Shown: positions 1-7,096 of the stretch, piece by piece | How the letters are laid out: each line of letters opens with the position of its first letter | Numbering within the stretch: position 1 is the stretch's first letter | Assembly (NCBI GenBank): GCA_021791635.1 | Contig: JAJYWF010000010.1 | Location: 1 to 41,449 of the forward strand | Length of the DNA stretch: 41,449 nucleotides | Direction: 5' to 3' | DNA from: Actinomycetes bacterium | Lineage (GTDB): Bacteria > Actinomycetota > Acidimicrobiia > Acidimicrobiales > RAAP-2 | Notes under the pieces: generated by a model | Told to the model about the DNA's origin: nothing | The model's database searches: none | Seen by the model: the letters and a program-made list of their open reading frames with translations, nothing else | Position numbers and translations under genes: made by a program

Positions 1-540
1 GAACAGCCCACCGTCGGAGGCCACCTCGTAGTACCCCCCGGTGAGGGTGTCGTAGGTCATCCCGACGATGGGCTTGTTCAAGGGCTTGCCGCCCATGGAT
101 CCCGAGAACGGGGCTGTGAAGGCGAAGATCCCTCCGTCAGAGGCCACCTCCCAGTAGCCGCCGGTCGACGGGTCGAAGGCCATGCCCACGATGGGCTCGT
201 TCAAGGGCTTGCCCCCCATCGAGCCGTAGAAGGGGGCTGTGAAGGCGAAGATCCCTCCGTCAGAGGCCACCTCGTAGTAGCCCCCGGTCCGTGTGTCGAA
301 GGCCATGCCCACGATCGGCTTGTTGAGAGGCTTGCCACCCATGGAACCCTTGAACGGCGCTGTGAAGGCGAAGATCCCTCCGTCAGAGGCCACCTCGTAG
401 TAGCCCCCGGTGTAGGGGTCCGCGGCCGAGGAGACGATCGGGGCGTTCAAGGGCTTGCCCCCCATCGATCCATGGAACGGCACTGTGAACGAGAAGATCC
501 CCCCGTCCGAAGCCGCTTCGAAGTAGCCCGAGGGGGCGGT
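1..540 (-). repeat. 123-bp coding tandem repeats (41-residue DGGIF units)
   Basis: The unit recurs every 123 bp: the segment beginning gcgaagatcc lies at about 122, 245 and 368. Four full units and part of a fifth are in the window, and several are nearly identical in DNA, which suggests recent expansion or gene conversion. Codon phase is kept throughout. Confidence 0.85.
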
Positions 541-2016
541 GCCCGTGGTCTCGAGGAGGCCCTCGGTGCCGCCTGTCGAGTTCTTGAACGAGCCGCCGGC
601 GGCGCACGTGGCCCCCGAACAGCCGATCGCTTCGAAAAACGCGTCCTGGTGCGTCCCGGTACCCGCTGTCGAGGGCTCCGGAGCGGCAGTGGCCGTCCAC
701 GTGCCCCCCGAGAGCGCCGTGATCAGGCCGTGGTCACCACCTGTCGCGTCCCGGTACTCGCCCACCGCGGTGCAGGCGCCCGCGGCCGGGCACGCGACCG
801 AGGTCAGGTACGCGTACTGGTCTGCCCCGGAACCCGCTGTCGAGGGCTCTGGAGCGGCGGCGGCCGTCCACGTGCCCCCCGAAAGCGTCTCGATCAGGCC
901 GTGGTCGTGCCCTGTCGAGTCCTTGTATGTGCCCACCGCGACACACGTGCCTGCGGCCGGGCACGCGACCGATGCCAGGTACGCACCCTGGTCTGTCCCG
1001 GTGCCCGAGCCCGCGGGCTCTGGCGCCGCGGTGGCCGTCCACGTGCCGCCCGAGAGCGTCTCGATCAGGCCGTTGGTATGGCTGGCCGTGTCCATGTATT
1101 GGCCGACCGCTGCGCAGGTACCGGCGGCCGGGCACGACACCGATGCGAGCTGGCTCGAGGTGCCGGCCCCTGCTGGTTCAGGCGCCCGGACCGACGTCCA
1201 GCTCCCACCTGACAGCGTGTCGATCAGAGCGTGGCGCTGTCCGCCGGTCAGTTGGTATGTGCCGACCGCCGTGCACGTTCCCACGGCAGGACAGGACACC
1301 GACAGGAGTGTGATGTTCTGTGTTGCACCCGTACCGGCCCCTGCCGGCTCGGGTGCCTGCGCGGCGGTCCAGGTCGTCCCCGACAGCGTGTCGATCAGGC
1401 CGAAGTAGTGCCCTGTGACACCCGTGTATGTGCCGACCGCCGTGCACGTTCCCACTGCAGGACAAGACACCGAATACACTGCTGTCACCCCCACTGTCGT
1501 GCCGGAGGTGGCGGCATTTGCCGGCTCGGGTGCCTTCGTGGCCGTCCATGCGGTGCCCGAGAACGTCTCGATGAGACCGAATATGTGGCCTGTCGTGGCC
1601 TGGTACTCACCGACCGCCGTGCAGTTACCAGGGGCGGGGCACGACACCGAATGCAGTGTCACCCTCTCCTTTGTCCCGGAGGCGGCATTTGTCGGCATCG
1701 GCACTGTCATCCGAGCCCAGGTCCCGTCCGTGTAGAGCTCGGCCACCGGCGCGTAGCTTGTCACGCCGGAGGAAGTCCGGTAGCTCCCAACGGCAACGCA
1801 GGAGCCCGGTGACGGGCACGTGGTGGCCCTGAGGGAGGCATCAGCCGGCGTGGCCGAGTTGGAGGGAAGGGGAGCGCGGGCGGGGGTCCACGTCGCCGAC
1901 GAGCCCCCCGCTGTGGCCGCTCCCGCCGCCGGGAGAGCCCCACTGGCCACCAGCGCTCCGAGAAGGGCCGCCACGGGAAGCGCCATCGCTGCCCGCTTCA
2001 CGAGTTGAAGTCCCAT
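1..2016 (-). CDS. Secreted two-domain repeat protein, C-terminus cut by window edge
   Basis: The frame is open from an ATG at 2016 to position 1, so 672 codons are visible and the C-terminus lies outside the window. A good Shine-Dalgarno sequence (GGAGGTG, 6 nt from the ATG) supports the start. Residues 1-34 are a basic stretch plus hydrophobic core ending near AAGAA, a Sec signal peptide. Residues about 60-490 hold eight imperfect repeats of about 55 residues with core CPAxGTCxAVGxY, a GLIETLSGGTW segment and an APEP linker; the two cysteines in each unit could form a disulfide outside the cell. From about residue 495, 41-residue repeats (ASDGGIFAFTAPF, GSMGGKPLN, PIVGMAFD) run to the window edge. 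Both repeat types look like beta-propeller blades, which is inference. No catalytic motif is seen. A surface or cell-wall role is likely because the same 41-residue module sits on the L,D-transpeptidase at 7084-8634. Confidence 0.88.
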   Translation of the reverse strand, partial: MGLQLVKRAAMALPVAALLGALVASGALPAAGAATAGGSSATWTPARAPLPSNSATPADASLRATTCPSPGSCVAVGSYRTSSGVTSYAPVAELYTDGTWARMTVPMPTNAASGTKERVTLHSVSCPAPGNCTAVGEYQATTGHIFGLIETFSGTAWTATKAPEPANAATSGTTVGVTAVYSVSCPAVGTCTAVGTYTGVTGHYFGLIDTLSGTTWTAAQAPEPAGAGTGATQNITLLSVSCPAVGTCTAVGTYQLTGGQRHALIDTLSGGSWTSVRAPEPAGAGTSSQLASVSCPAAGTCAAVGQYMDTASHTNGLIETLSGGTWTATAAPEPAGSGTGTDQGAYLASVACPAAGTCVAVGTYKDSTGHDHGLIETLSGGTWTAAAAPEPSTAGSGADQYAYLTSVACPAAGACTAVGEYRDATGGDHGLITALSGGTWTATAAPEPSTAGTGTHQDAFFEAIGCSGATCAAGGSFKNSTGGTEGLLETTGTAPSGYFEAASDGGIFSFTVPFHGSMGGKPLNAPIVSSAADPYTGGYYEVASDGGIFAFTAPFKGSMGGKPLNKPIVGMAFDTRTGGYYEVASDGGIFAFTAPFYGSMGGKPLNEPIVGMAFDPSTGGYWEVASDGGIFAFTAPFSGSMGGKPLNKPIVGMTYDTLTGGYYEVASDGGLF
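540..1830 (-). repeat. Eight coding repeats of about 55 residues with paired cysteines
   Basis: The core CPAxGTCTAVGxY followed by GLIETLSGGTWTA and APEPA recurs eight times in the N-terminal half of the secreted repeat protein. The first and last units are the most divergent, and the last keeps only a GCSGATC version of the Cys pair. The pattern is typical of propeller-like extracellular actinobacterial proteins, but the fold is inferred. Confidence 0.75.
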
Positions 2017-2160
2017 GTCGCACCTCCGTGCGTCTGGCGCCCACAGTCGGTCGCCCGCAAAGTATGCCAGCTCACGCCGGCCCGTTGCCCGCCTGTCCGG
2101 CGGCTCTGTAGCTGATCCTGCGTCAGGCGCTTCGCTACGCCAAGCGCCACGGCCGAGCTG

Positions 2161-3129
2161 TCCCTGATCGTGCCGGTGGACGACTACGTGGTGGAGCCCG
2201 CCCGCGTCGGGCGGGACCGGCTCCCCTCCAGGTACGCCGAGGTCGGACCACGGATCGGGCGCATCCCCGTTGGCGAGATCACCTCCTTCGGCGGGACGCT
2301 CAGGGTGAAGCCCGGCAGCGAAGGCAGTCCCCCGGCGGGTGGTACTTCGAGAAGCTGAGGCGCCCGCACCTGCGGGTCGACTCGACCGCGGGCGCCCCGC
2401 ATCGAGGTGACGCCGAACGCAATCACCTACGAGGACATGCGCCCCGGCTCCTACGAGCTGTGGTCCGGCTTCGAGGACATCGACCTGAATCACGTCCAGG
2501 CGGTGATGTCCTTCCCCAATTTCCCGCGGTTCCGCGGTCAGACGTTCCCAGAGGAAAACGACACCGATCTGGTACGACTCCGTGTGAATGCCTACAACGA
2601 ACTTATGGTCGACGGGTGTGTGGCGGGTCCGGCGGGCGCCTGATCCCGCCCACTGTGGTCCCGCCCAGCCTGGTCCCGCTGTGGGATGCCCACCTTGCCG
2701 CCCACGATCCCGACGGCTTTCGGGGTCCGTTCTTCGACGCCTGCTCCGAGGCCGGAGCCACCGTAAACATGCCCACCGGCTCGTCGTCGAAGCTGCCATG
2801 TACCTCGGCCTACGCACCGGCGGCGGTCAGCTCGACCCTCACCGACACCAGCGGCACCTTCTCGATGGTGGACTTCCTCTACGTCCCGAAGCCAACGTCC
2901 GCGCAATTGAGGGACCACAACTGCGGTTCCTTCCTCGAGCCCGCCCACGGCCTCAGATCGGTCGACGAGTCGGGCGAGGACAACACCACCTACGAGTCCG
3001 ACGACCCGCACTCCGACTTGACGTGTCCCCGCACCAGGGAGATCACCAAGAAGCAGATGGCCGGGCCGACCGAAGACCAGAGGTGCAGGACTATCCGGGG
3101 CAACGCCATGTGGCACTTCCATCTCGACG
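2161..3129 (+). pseudogene. Decayed amidohydrolase (TIM-barrel metal-dependent hydrolase)
   Basis: Segments of one protein can be read in order across changing frames. The N-terminal part (PVDDYVVEP, LPSRYAEVGPR) is in one frame to about 2338. A short piece (WYFEKLRRPHLRVDS) lies in another frame to about 2400. The next piece (TYEDMRPGSYELW, FPNFPRFRGQTFPE) is back in the first frame to about 2635. The C-terminal part (GGRLIPPT, HGLRSVDESGEDN, PHSD) is shifted again. The order matches the amidohydrolase-2 family (PF04909-like). At least three frameshifts are needed, and two stretches of about 30-40 residues expected in the family are missing. Expected metal-site residues are also changed: DDHVVEP reads DDYVVEP, and the HIGSSS-like motif reads PTGSSS. 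The gene is therefore dead. Family from memory; boundaries are approximate. Confidence 0.78.
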
Positions 3130-3543
3130 CCTGCCGACCAGACCGGCGGTCAGCGGCGGGCACGGGCACGGGCACGGGGCGCAACGTCTTTCGCCGGGTT
3201 GCTCACCCTGCGAGCGCCAGCTCCGTGCACCGCACCGTCGTGGGCTTCGAGTAGGGATGGTCTCTCGACACTTGTTCTCACTCTTCACCCTGCGGGACAC
3301 GTCCGGCGCCGATCTGGCCGCACCCGTGATTCGTGTAACGGGTGAGCCATGGCGATCGGACACGACGTGAGGGCTTGCTGGCATGGTCCGGTAGTCGGGG
3401 ACCGTCTCGACCGGTGTCGACAGGTGTCGGTCGGTTGGATCGTCCTGCATACCCCGGACCTTGCACCGACCGATCGCAATCCACCGTGGCCGTTGCAAGC
3501 CCCCGAAGGACGACCGAAGTGGGTGTGACGCCGATGATCGCCG
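3130..3543. other. Intergenic region without a supported gene
   Basis: These roughly 410 bases follow the amidohydrolase remnant and precede the 3' end of the minus-strand membrane protein. Open frames here lack family motifs or a convincing ribosome binding site. A 9-bp inverted repeat (3427-3435 with 3465-3473, 29-nt spacer) is the only structure noted. It could be a weak terminator for the minus-strand gene, but the loop is long and there is no U-tract. Confidence 0.5.
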
Positions 3544-4482
3544 TCAGCTGGGACGCGGGTCCGTCCCTGGAGTGCCTGCCCCCGATGCCGCGAGCCGCGG
3601 TGACTTCGACTTACGGTACGACTCGAGTTCTCTTCGAGCGGAGTCGACGCGGGCCAAGAGCTGCGGGCTGGAGGTGACCTCGTGCACCCTCAGTCGCGCC
3701 GCCTCGATCGGTCCACGGGCGGCCTGCGCCATCGCGAGCCTCTGTTGCGCCTCGCGGATCCTCTGGGGCCGCAGGGGCTCCTCGATCGCCGCTCGCGACG
3801 CTGCCGTGTTGACGTTGGCGGCAAAGGACCGGACCCGCGCTCCGGCGTCCGGCGGGCACGGCACCACACACGAGAGCGCCGGCGCCTCGATGTACAGGTA
3901 GAGCTCGCGGGCGTCGATCTCCTGGGTCTTCTGGAACCCCGCCGATCCTACGACCGCCCCCACGGGTCCGGCCAACAGCCCACCGGCGACCGTGCGCGTG
4001 AGCGTCGCCCGCCTCGTCACCACCAAGTTGCCGGCACTCTCCACGCCTGCTCTCGCACCGATGAGAGAGACGGTGCCCTGCGGGGTGGCGATCGTGCGTT
4101 CGAACAGGGTGACGCCCCAGCACGCGTCCAGCCGCATGCCGTGCTCGTCACACAGAGCGTCGAGATGCTGCCCGGCGGCCGCCACCTCCCAGTCATAGGC
4201 GTACTGCAGACGCGACAGCTCGGCTTCGGCTTCTCGAATGGCGCGTCGGCGGGCACGCTCGGCGTCGGACACCCGGTGCTTCAGTGCCAGGGTGGTGCGA
4301 CCACTCTTGGCGGTGTCGATACAGAGGCCACAGATAGCGACGAGCAAGAGGGCAGCCATCCACAGGACTGCCGCAGACCAGAACAGGACCGCCATCCCGT
4401 ACCGGGCGACGCCGCCGAACCCGTCAACCCTGGATCTGGCCCAGCGGGTCGCCCGCGAAATGGCCGTCGCGTAACGGTCCAT
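3544..4482 (-). CDS. Membrane-anchored coiled-coil protein of unknown function
   Basis: The product has 312 residues from an ATG at 4482, which has an AGGAAGGGG ribosome binding site; an upstream in-frame extension lacks such support. One strong transmembrane helix lies at about residues 28-53. It is followed by a charged Arg/Glu/Ala-rich helix (about 65-95, likely coiled coil). A middle domain (about 110-225) contains a short glycine-rich hydrophobic stretch (GGLLAGPVGAVVGSAGF) and then ELYLYIEAP. A second helical Arg/Ala-rich segment ends in a Pro/Ser/Gly tail. The middle part resembles small PH-like or SHOCT-associated actinobacterial modules, a weak recollection only. The gene is divergent from the secreted DMFase-like gene at 4765. 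No enzymatic motif is visible. Confidence 0.75.
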   Translation of the reverse strand: MDRYATAISRATRWARSRVDGFGGVARYGMAVLFWSAAVLWMAALLLVAICGLCIDTAKSGRTTLALKHRVSDAERARRRAIREAEAELSRLQYAYDWEVAAAGQHLDALCDEHGMRLDACWGVTLFERTIATPQGTVSLIGARAGVESAGNLVVTRRATLTRTVAGGLLAGPVGAVVGSAGFQKTQEIDARELYLYIEAPALSCVVPCPPDAGARVRSFAANVNTAASRAAIEEPLRPQRIREAQQRLAMAQAARGPIEAARLRVHEVTSSPQLLARVDSARRELESYRKSKSPRLAASGAGTPGTDPRPS

Positions 4483-4752
4483 GCGTCCCCTTCCTCGCCC
4501 AATGACGACAATGTTACGTGGAAGGGGGTCTCGGTGCGACGGGAGGGCCTGGCCTTTCGATCCGGGACCACGGTCATATCGGATCACGGACGCCGATACG
4601 GTCGCGCGCCGACGAGCGGTGCCGATCACGACGATACCTCCGCAGCACTGGACCAGGCGCAGCGGGAATGCCGAAGACCGTCACGGTGACCTTGGAAGGC
4701 CAGTTCACCTGCGTTGGGACCGAGCCGCCGTCCCGACATATCGGGGCGAGGA

Positions 4753-4758
4753 TAGATT
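4753..4758 (+). promoter_or_regulatory. -10 hexamer TAGATT, leaderless-type
   Basis: TAGATT ends 6 nt before the GTG at 4765, the spacing expected when transcription starts at the start codon. It favours GTG 4765 over the internal ATG at 4846. No clear -35 is visible. Confidence 0.5.
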
Positions 4759-4764
4759 CGTCGG

Positions 4765-6507
4765 GTGGACCGGGAGCTCGGCACGCCGCGGGGGGACGGT
4801 CCTCGCCACGCCCGATCTCGCCCTCGGAGGCGTCGCCGTCTGACGATGACTGTCGGTGTGGCCGTCATCGTGGCCGCAGCGACGGTGGCCATCACCCAGG
4901 TGGTCTCCGGGAGTCCCCAGCGCCCGGGACGCCAGGCGAAGGCAACCGTGACCACCGGCCGGGGAGTACGAAAGCAGCACCGGACGAGCACCCCGGCGAA
5001 GACCAGCGTCTTTCTGGGCAGCTACGGCGAGGAGTCGTCGGCGGTGATCGCCCAGAACCTGCTGCCGGGCACCACGACATGGAAGATCTCCGGCACGCCG
5101 GCGACGGGAAGCATCGCCGGGTTCGCCAACACCACCTACGCCTCCACCGGCCAGCAAGTGGTCTTCTACGTCTCGACGACAGCGCCACAGTTCCAGGCCG
5201 TGGCGTACCGGATGGGTTACTACCAGGGGAAAGGTGGCCGCCAGGTCTGGAGCTCGGCGGAGGTCCCCGGCAAGGTGCAGCCGGCGTGCCCGCTGACTCC
5301 GGGGATCAACATGGTGAGCTGCGACAACTGGACCCCTTCGTTCACCATGACCGTCACCACGGCGTTCATGCAGGGGGACTACCTGATCAAGCTCACCGGG
5401 TCGGGGAACCAGCAGAGCTACGTGCTGCTGACTATCTGGGACCCGTCCAGCACGGCGGCGTACCTGGTGATGAGCCGAAGCTTGACCGAGGAGGGCTGGA
5501 ACACCTATGGCGGCTACTCCTACTACCAGGGGCGTGGCCCCTGCACCCTGGGACAGACCGGTTCTTACCCCCCGTGCAACCGGGCCCGAGTGGTGTCCTT
5601 CGACCGTCCGATGGCCACAGGCCAGGGTGCGTCGGACTTTCTGGGAAACGAGTACCCGCTCGTCCGGCTCATGGAAGAGCACGGCCTGGACGTGGCGTAC
5701 TGCACGGACATCACGGTGGACGAGCATCCGACAGTGCTCGCTCACCACCGAGTCCTCCTGTCGCTGGGGCACGACGAGACGTGGACGACCACCGAGCGTC
5801 AAGCGGCTCAGACAGCCCTGGCTCACGGGATGAACCTGGCCTTCATGGGCGCCGCCCCGATGGTCCGGCACTCCCGCCTCCAAGCTTCTCCGCTGGGACC
5901 GGATCGTGAAGAGGTGGACTACCGCAACTCGAATGAGGATCCCCTCAACGGCACCGGGCACACAGCCACAGTGACCGGCAACACCTTCGCCACACCCCCG
6001 ACGAACGATCCGCCGACAGCGCTGGTCGGGGGGGAGTACAGCGGCTACATGGACCCAAAGGCAGCACCACTCCCGTTGGTCGTCCACCAGGCCACATCGT
6101 GGCTGTTCAAAGGGACCGGACTGAAGTCGGGTACATCGGTGTCGGGAGTAATCGCCTCGGACATCCAGCACGTGGATCCGACATCGTCCCCGTCGAATCT
6201 CGAGGTACTGGCCCATTCCCCAGTGCCCCTCACCGAGGCCTACACGAACCAGGGATCCTGGAGCGGGAAGACCTACGCCGACACCACCTACTACACCCAG
6301 ACGCCGGGGAACGGCGGCGTGTTCCAGAGTGGGACGGTGAACTGGATCAACGCCCTCAACCCGTGTCTGGCCAACGGCGGGACCTGCGCCAACGCCACCC
6401 TCCAGAAGATCACCGGGAACCTGCTCTGGCTGTTCGGACAGGGACCGGCAGGGAACCTCGAGCCATCGTCGTCGAACGTGAGCGGGGTCACACCTCCAGG
6501 CTCGTAG
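4765..6507 (+). CDS. Secreted N,N-dimethylformamidase beta-subunit-like protein
   Basis: The product has 580 residues. A very basic N-terminus (RRRRR near 21-25) precedes a hydrophobic segment (about 29-48), a signal peptide or membrane anchor, so the protein acts outside the membrane. The body matches the large C-terminal domain of DMFase beta-subunit-like proteins (PF20254): YRMGYYQGKGGR, EGWNTYGGYSYY, RVVSFDRP, GNEYPLVRLMEEHGLDV and SLGHDETWT, where the family usually has GHDEYW. The fold is glutamine-amidotransferase-like. True DMFase activity is unlikely to be transferable, because many secreted actinobacterial homologues have no known substrate. The GTG start has a -10-like TAGATT 6 nt upstream. 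The gene stands alone, with short gaps on both sides. Confidence 0.82.
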   Translation: MDRELGTPRGDGPRHARSRPRRRRRLTMTVGVAVIVAAATVAITQVVSGSPQRPGRQAKATVTTGRGVRKQHRTSTPAKTSVFLGSYGEESSAVIAQNLLPGTTTWKISGTPATGSIAGFANTTYASTGQQVVFYVSTTAPQFQAVAYRMGYYQGKGGRQVWSSAEVPGKVQPACPLTPGINMVSCDNWTPSFTMTVTTAFMQGDYLIKLTGSGNQQSYVLLTIWDPSSTAAYLVMSRSLTEEGWNTYGGYSYYQGRGPCTLGQTGSYPPCNRARVVSFDRPMATGQGASDFLGNEYPLVRLMEEHGLDVAYCTDITVDEHPTVLAHHRVLLSLGHDETWTTTERQAAQTALAHGMNLAFMGAAPMVRHSRLQASPLGPDREEVDYRNSNEDPLNGTGHTATVTGNTFATPPTNDPPTALVGGEYSGYMDPKAAPLPLVVHQATSWLFKGTGLKSGTSVSGVIASDIQHVDPTSSPSNLEVLAHSPVPLTEAYTNQGSWSGKTYADTTYYTQTPGNGGVFQSGTVNWINALNPCLANGGTCANATLQKITGNLLWLFGQGPAGNLEPSSSNVSGVTPPGS

Positions 6508-6575
6508 AGCGGGAGCATGGGTGAGAACGGGGGTGACGGGTGGAACCGGGCATCGGGAGCTGAGAGGATGGCGAG

Positions 6576-7025
6576 ATGGCGGATCAGCCGGTGAGCTTCA
6601 CGACGGGACCACCTGAGACCGCCCTCCCCGAGCCTGAACCTGAATGTGCGCACGCACTGCGCGAGGCCGAGGCGAACGAAGACGAGACGGCGCGGCAGAG
6701 CGCATGCCGGGCGCTGGTGGCGCGCTGGCCCGGTTTCCTCGAAGGATGGGCGGCGCTGGCCGACCAGGAAGCGACACACGTGGCTCGCTATGCCTACGCC
6801 CGGGTCGGCTACCACCGGGGACTCGATGCCCTGCGGGCCGCAGGCTGGAGAGGATCGGGTCTGGTCAGGTGGGCCCATCCCGGAAATCGCGGCTTCCTAC
6901 GCTCGGTCGACGCCCTTCGCGCTGCCGCGAGCGACCTCGGAGAGGAAGACGAGGCCCGAAGATGTGGGCTCCTGCTCCGCCAGCTCGACCCTGACTGGCC
7001 GAGGTCCGGACGACCGCCGACGTAG
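6576..7025 (+). CDS. DUF3151 family protein
   Basis: The product is a soluble protein of 149 residues, a usual length for DUF3151 (PF11349), a family largely confined to Actinobacteria. Diagnostic stretches are ALVARWPGFLEGWAAL, AYARVGYHRGLDALRAAGW and RWAHPGNRGFLR. A GAGAGG ribosome binding site lies 8 nt before the ATG. No catalytic motif is seen; the helical, TPR-like pattern suggests an interaction role, which is inference. It converges with the L,D-transpeptidase gene, with a 58-bp gap between the stop codons. Confidence 0.85.
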   Translation: MADQPVSFTTGPPETALPEPEPECAHALREAEANEDETARQSACRALVARWPGFLEGWAALADQEATHVARYAYARVGYHRGLDALRAAGWRGSGLVRWAHPGNRGFLRSVDALRAAASDLGEEDEARRCGLLLRQLDPDWPRSGRPPT

Positions 7026-7063
7026 GCGGGGAACGCGGGGACGAGCGAGCCCAGCAGGGACGT

Positions 7064-7096
7064 GATCAGTTCGGTGTGCCCGATCAGTTCGGTGTG
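7064..7096. repeat. 15-bp direct repeat at the 3' end of the transpeptidase gene
   Basis: GATCAGTTCGGTGTG occurs at 7064-7078 and again at 7082-7096, an 18-bp period. The second copy covers the last codons and stop of the transpeptidase gene, so the first is a short tandem duplication of that gene end. Confidence 0.8.

Noticed and set aside
539-1408. Long plus-strand open frame opposite the secreted repeat protein
   Set aside because: It is the antisense of the Cys-paired repeats, its protein repeats mirror those units, and the minus strand has a signal peptide, ribosome binding site and family-like sequence.
2126-2148. GGCGCTT/AAGCGCC inverted repeat with 9-nt loop
   Set aside because: It could be a hairpin, but it has no T-tract and sits upstream of both flanking genes, so no function can be assigned.
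2109-2165. Short peptide LILRQALRYAKRHGRA resembling an integrase core-binding helix
   Set aside because: Fewer than 20 residues after a TAG, with no other integrase motif nearby; chance cannot be excluded.
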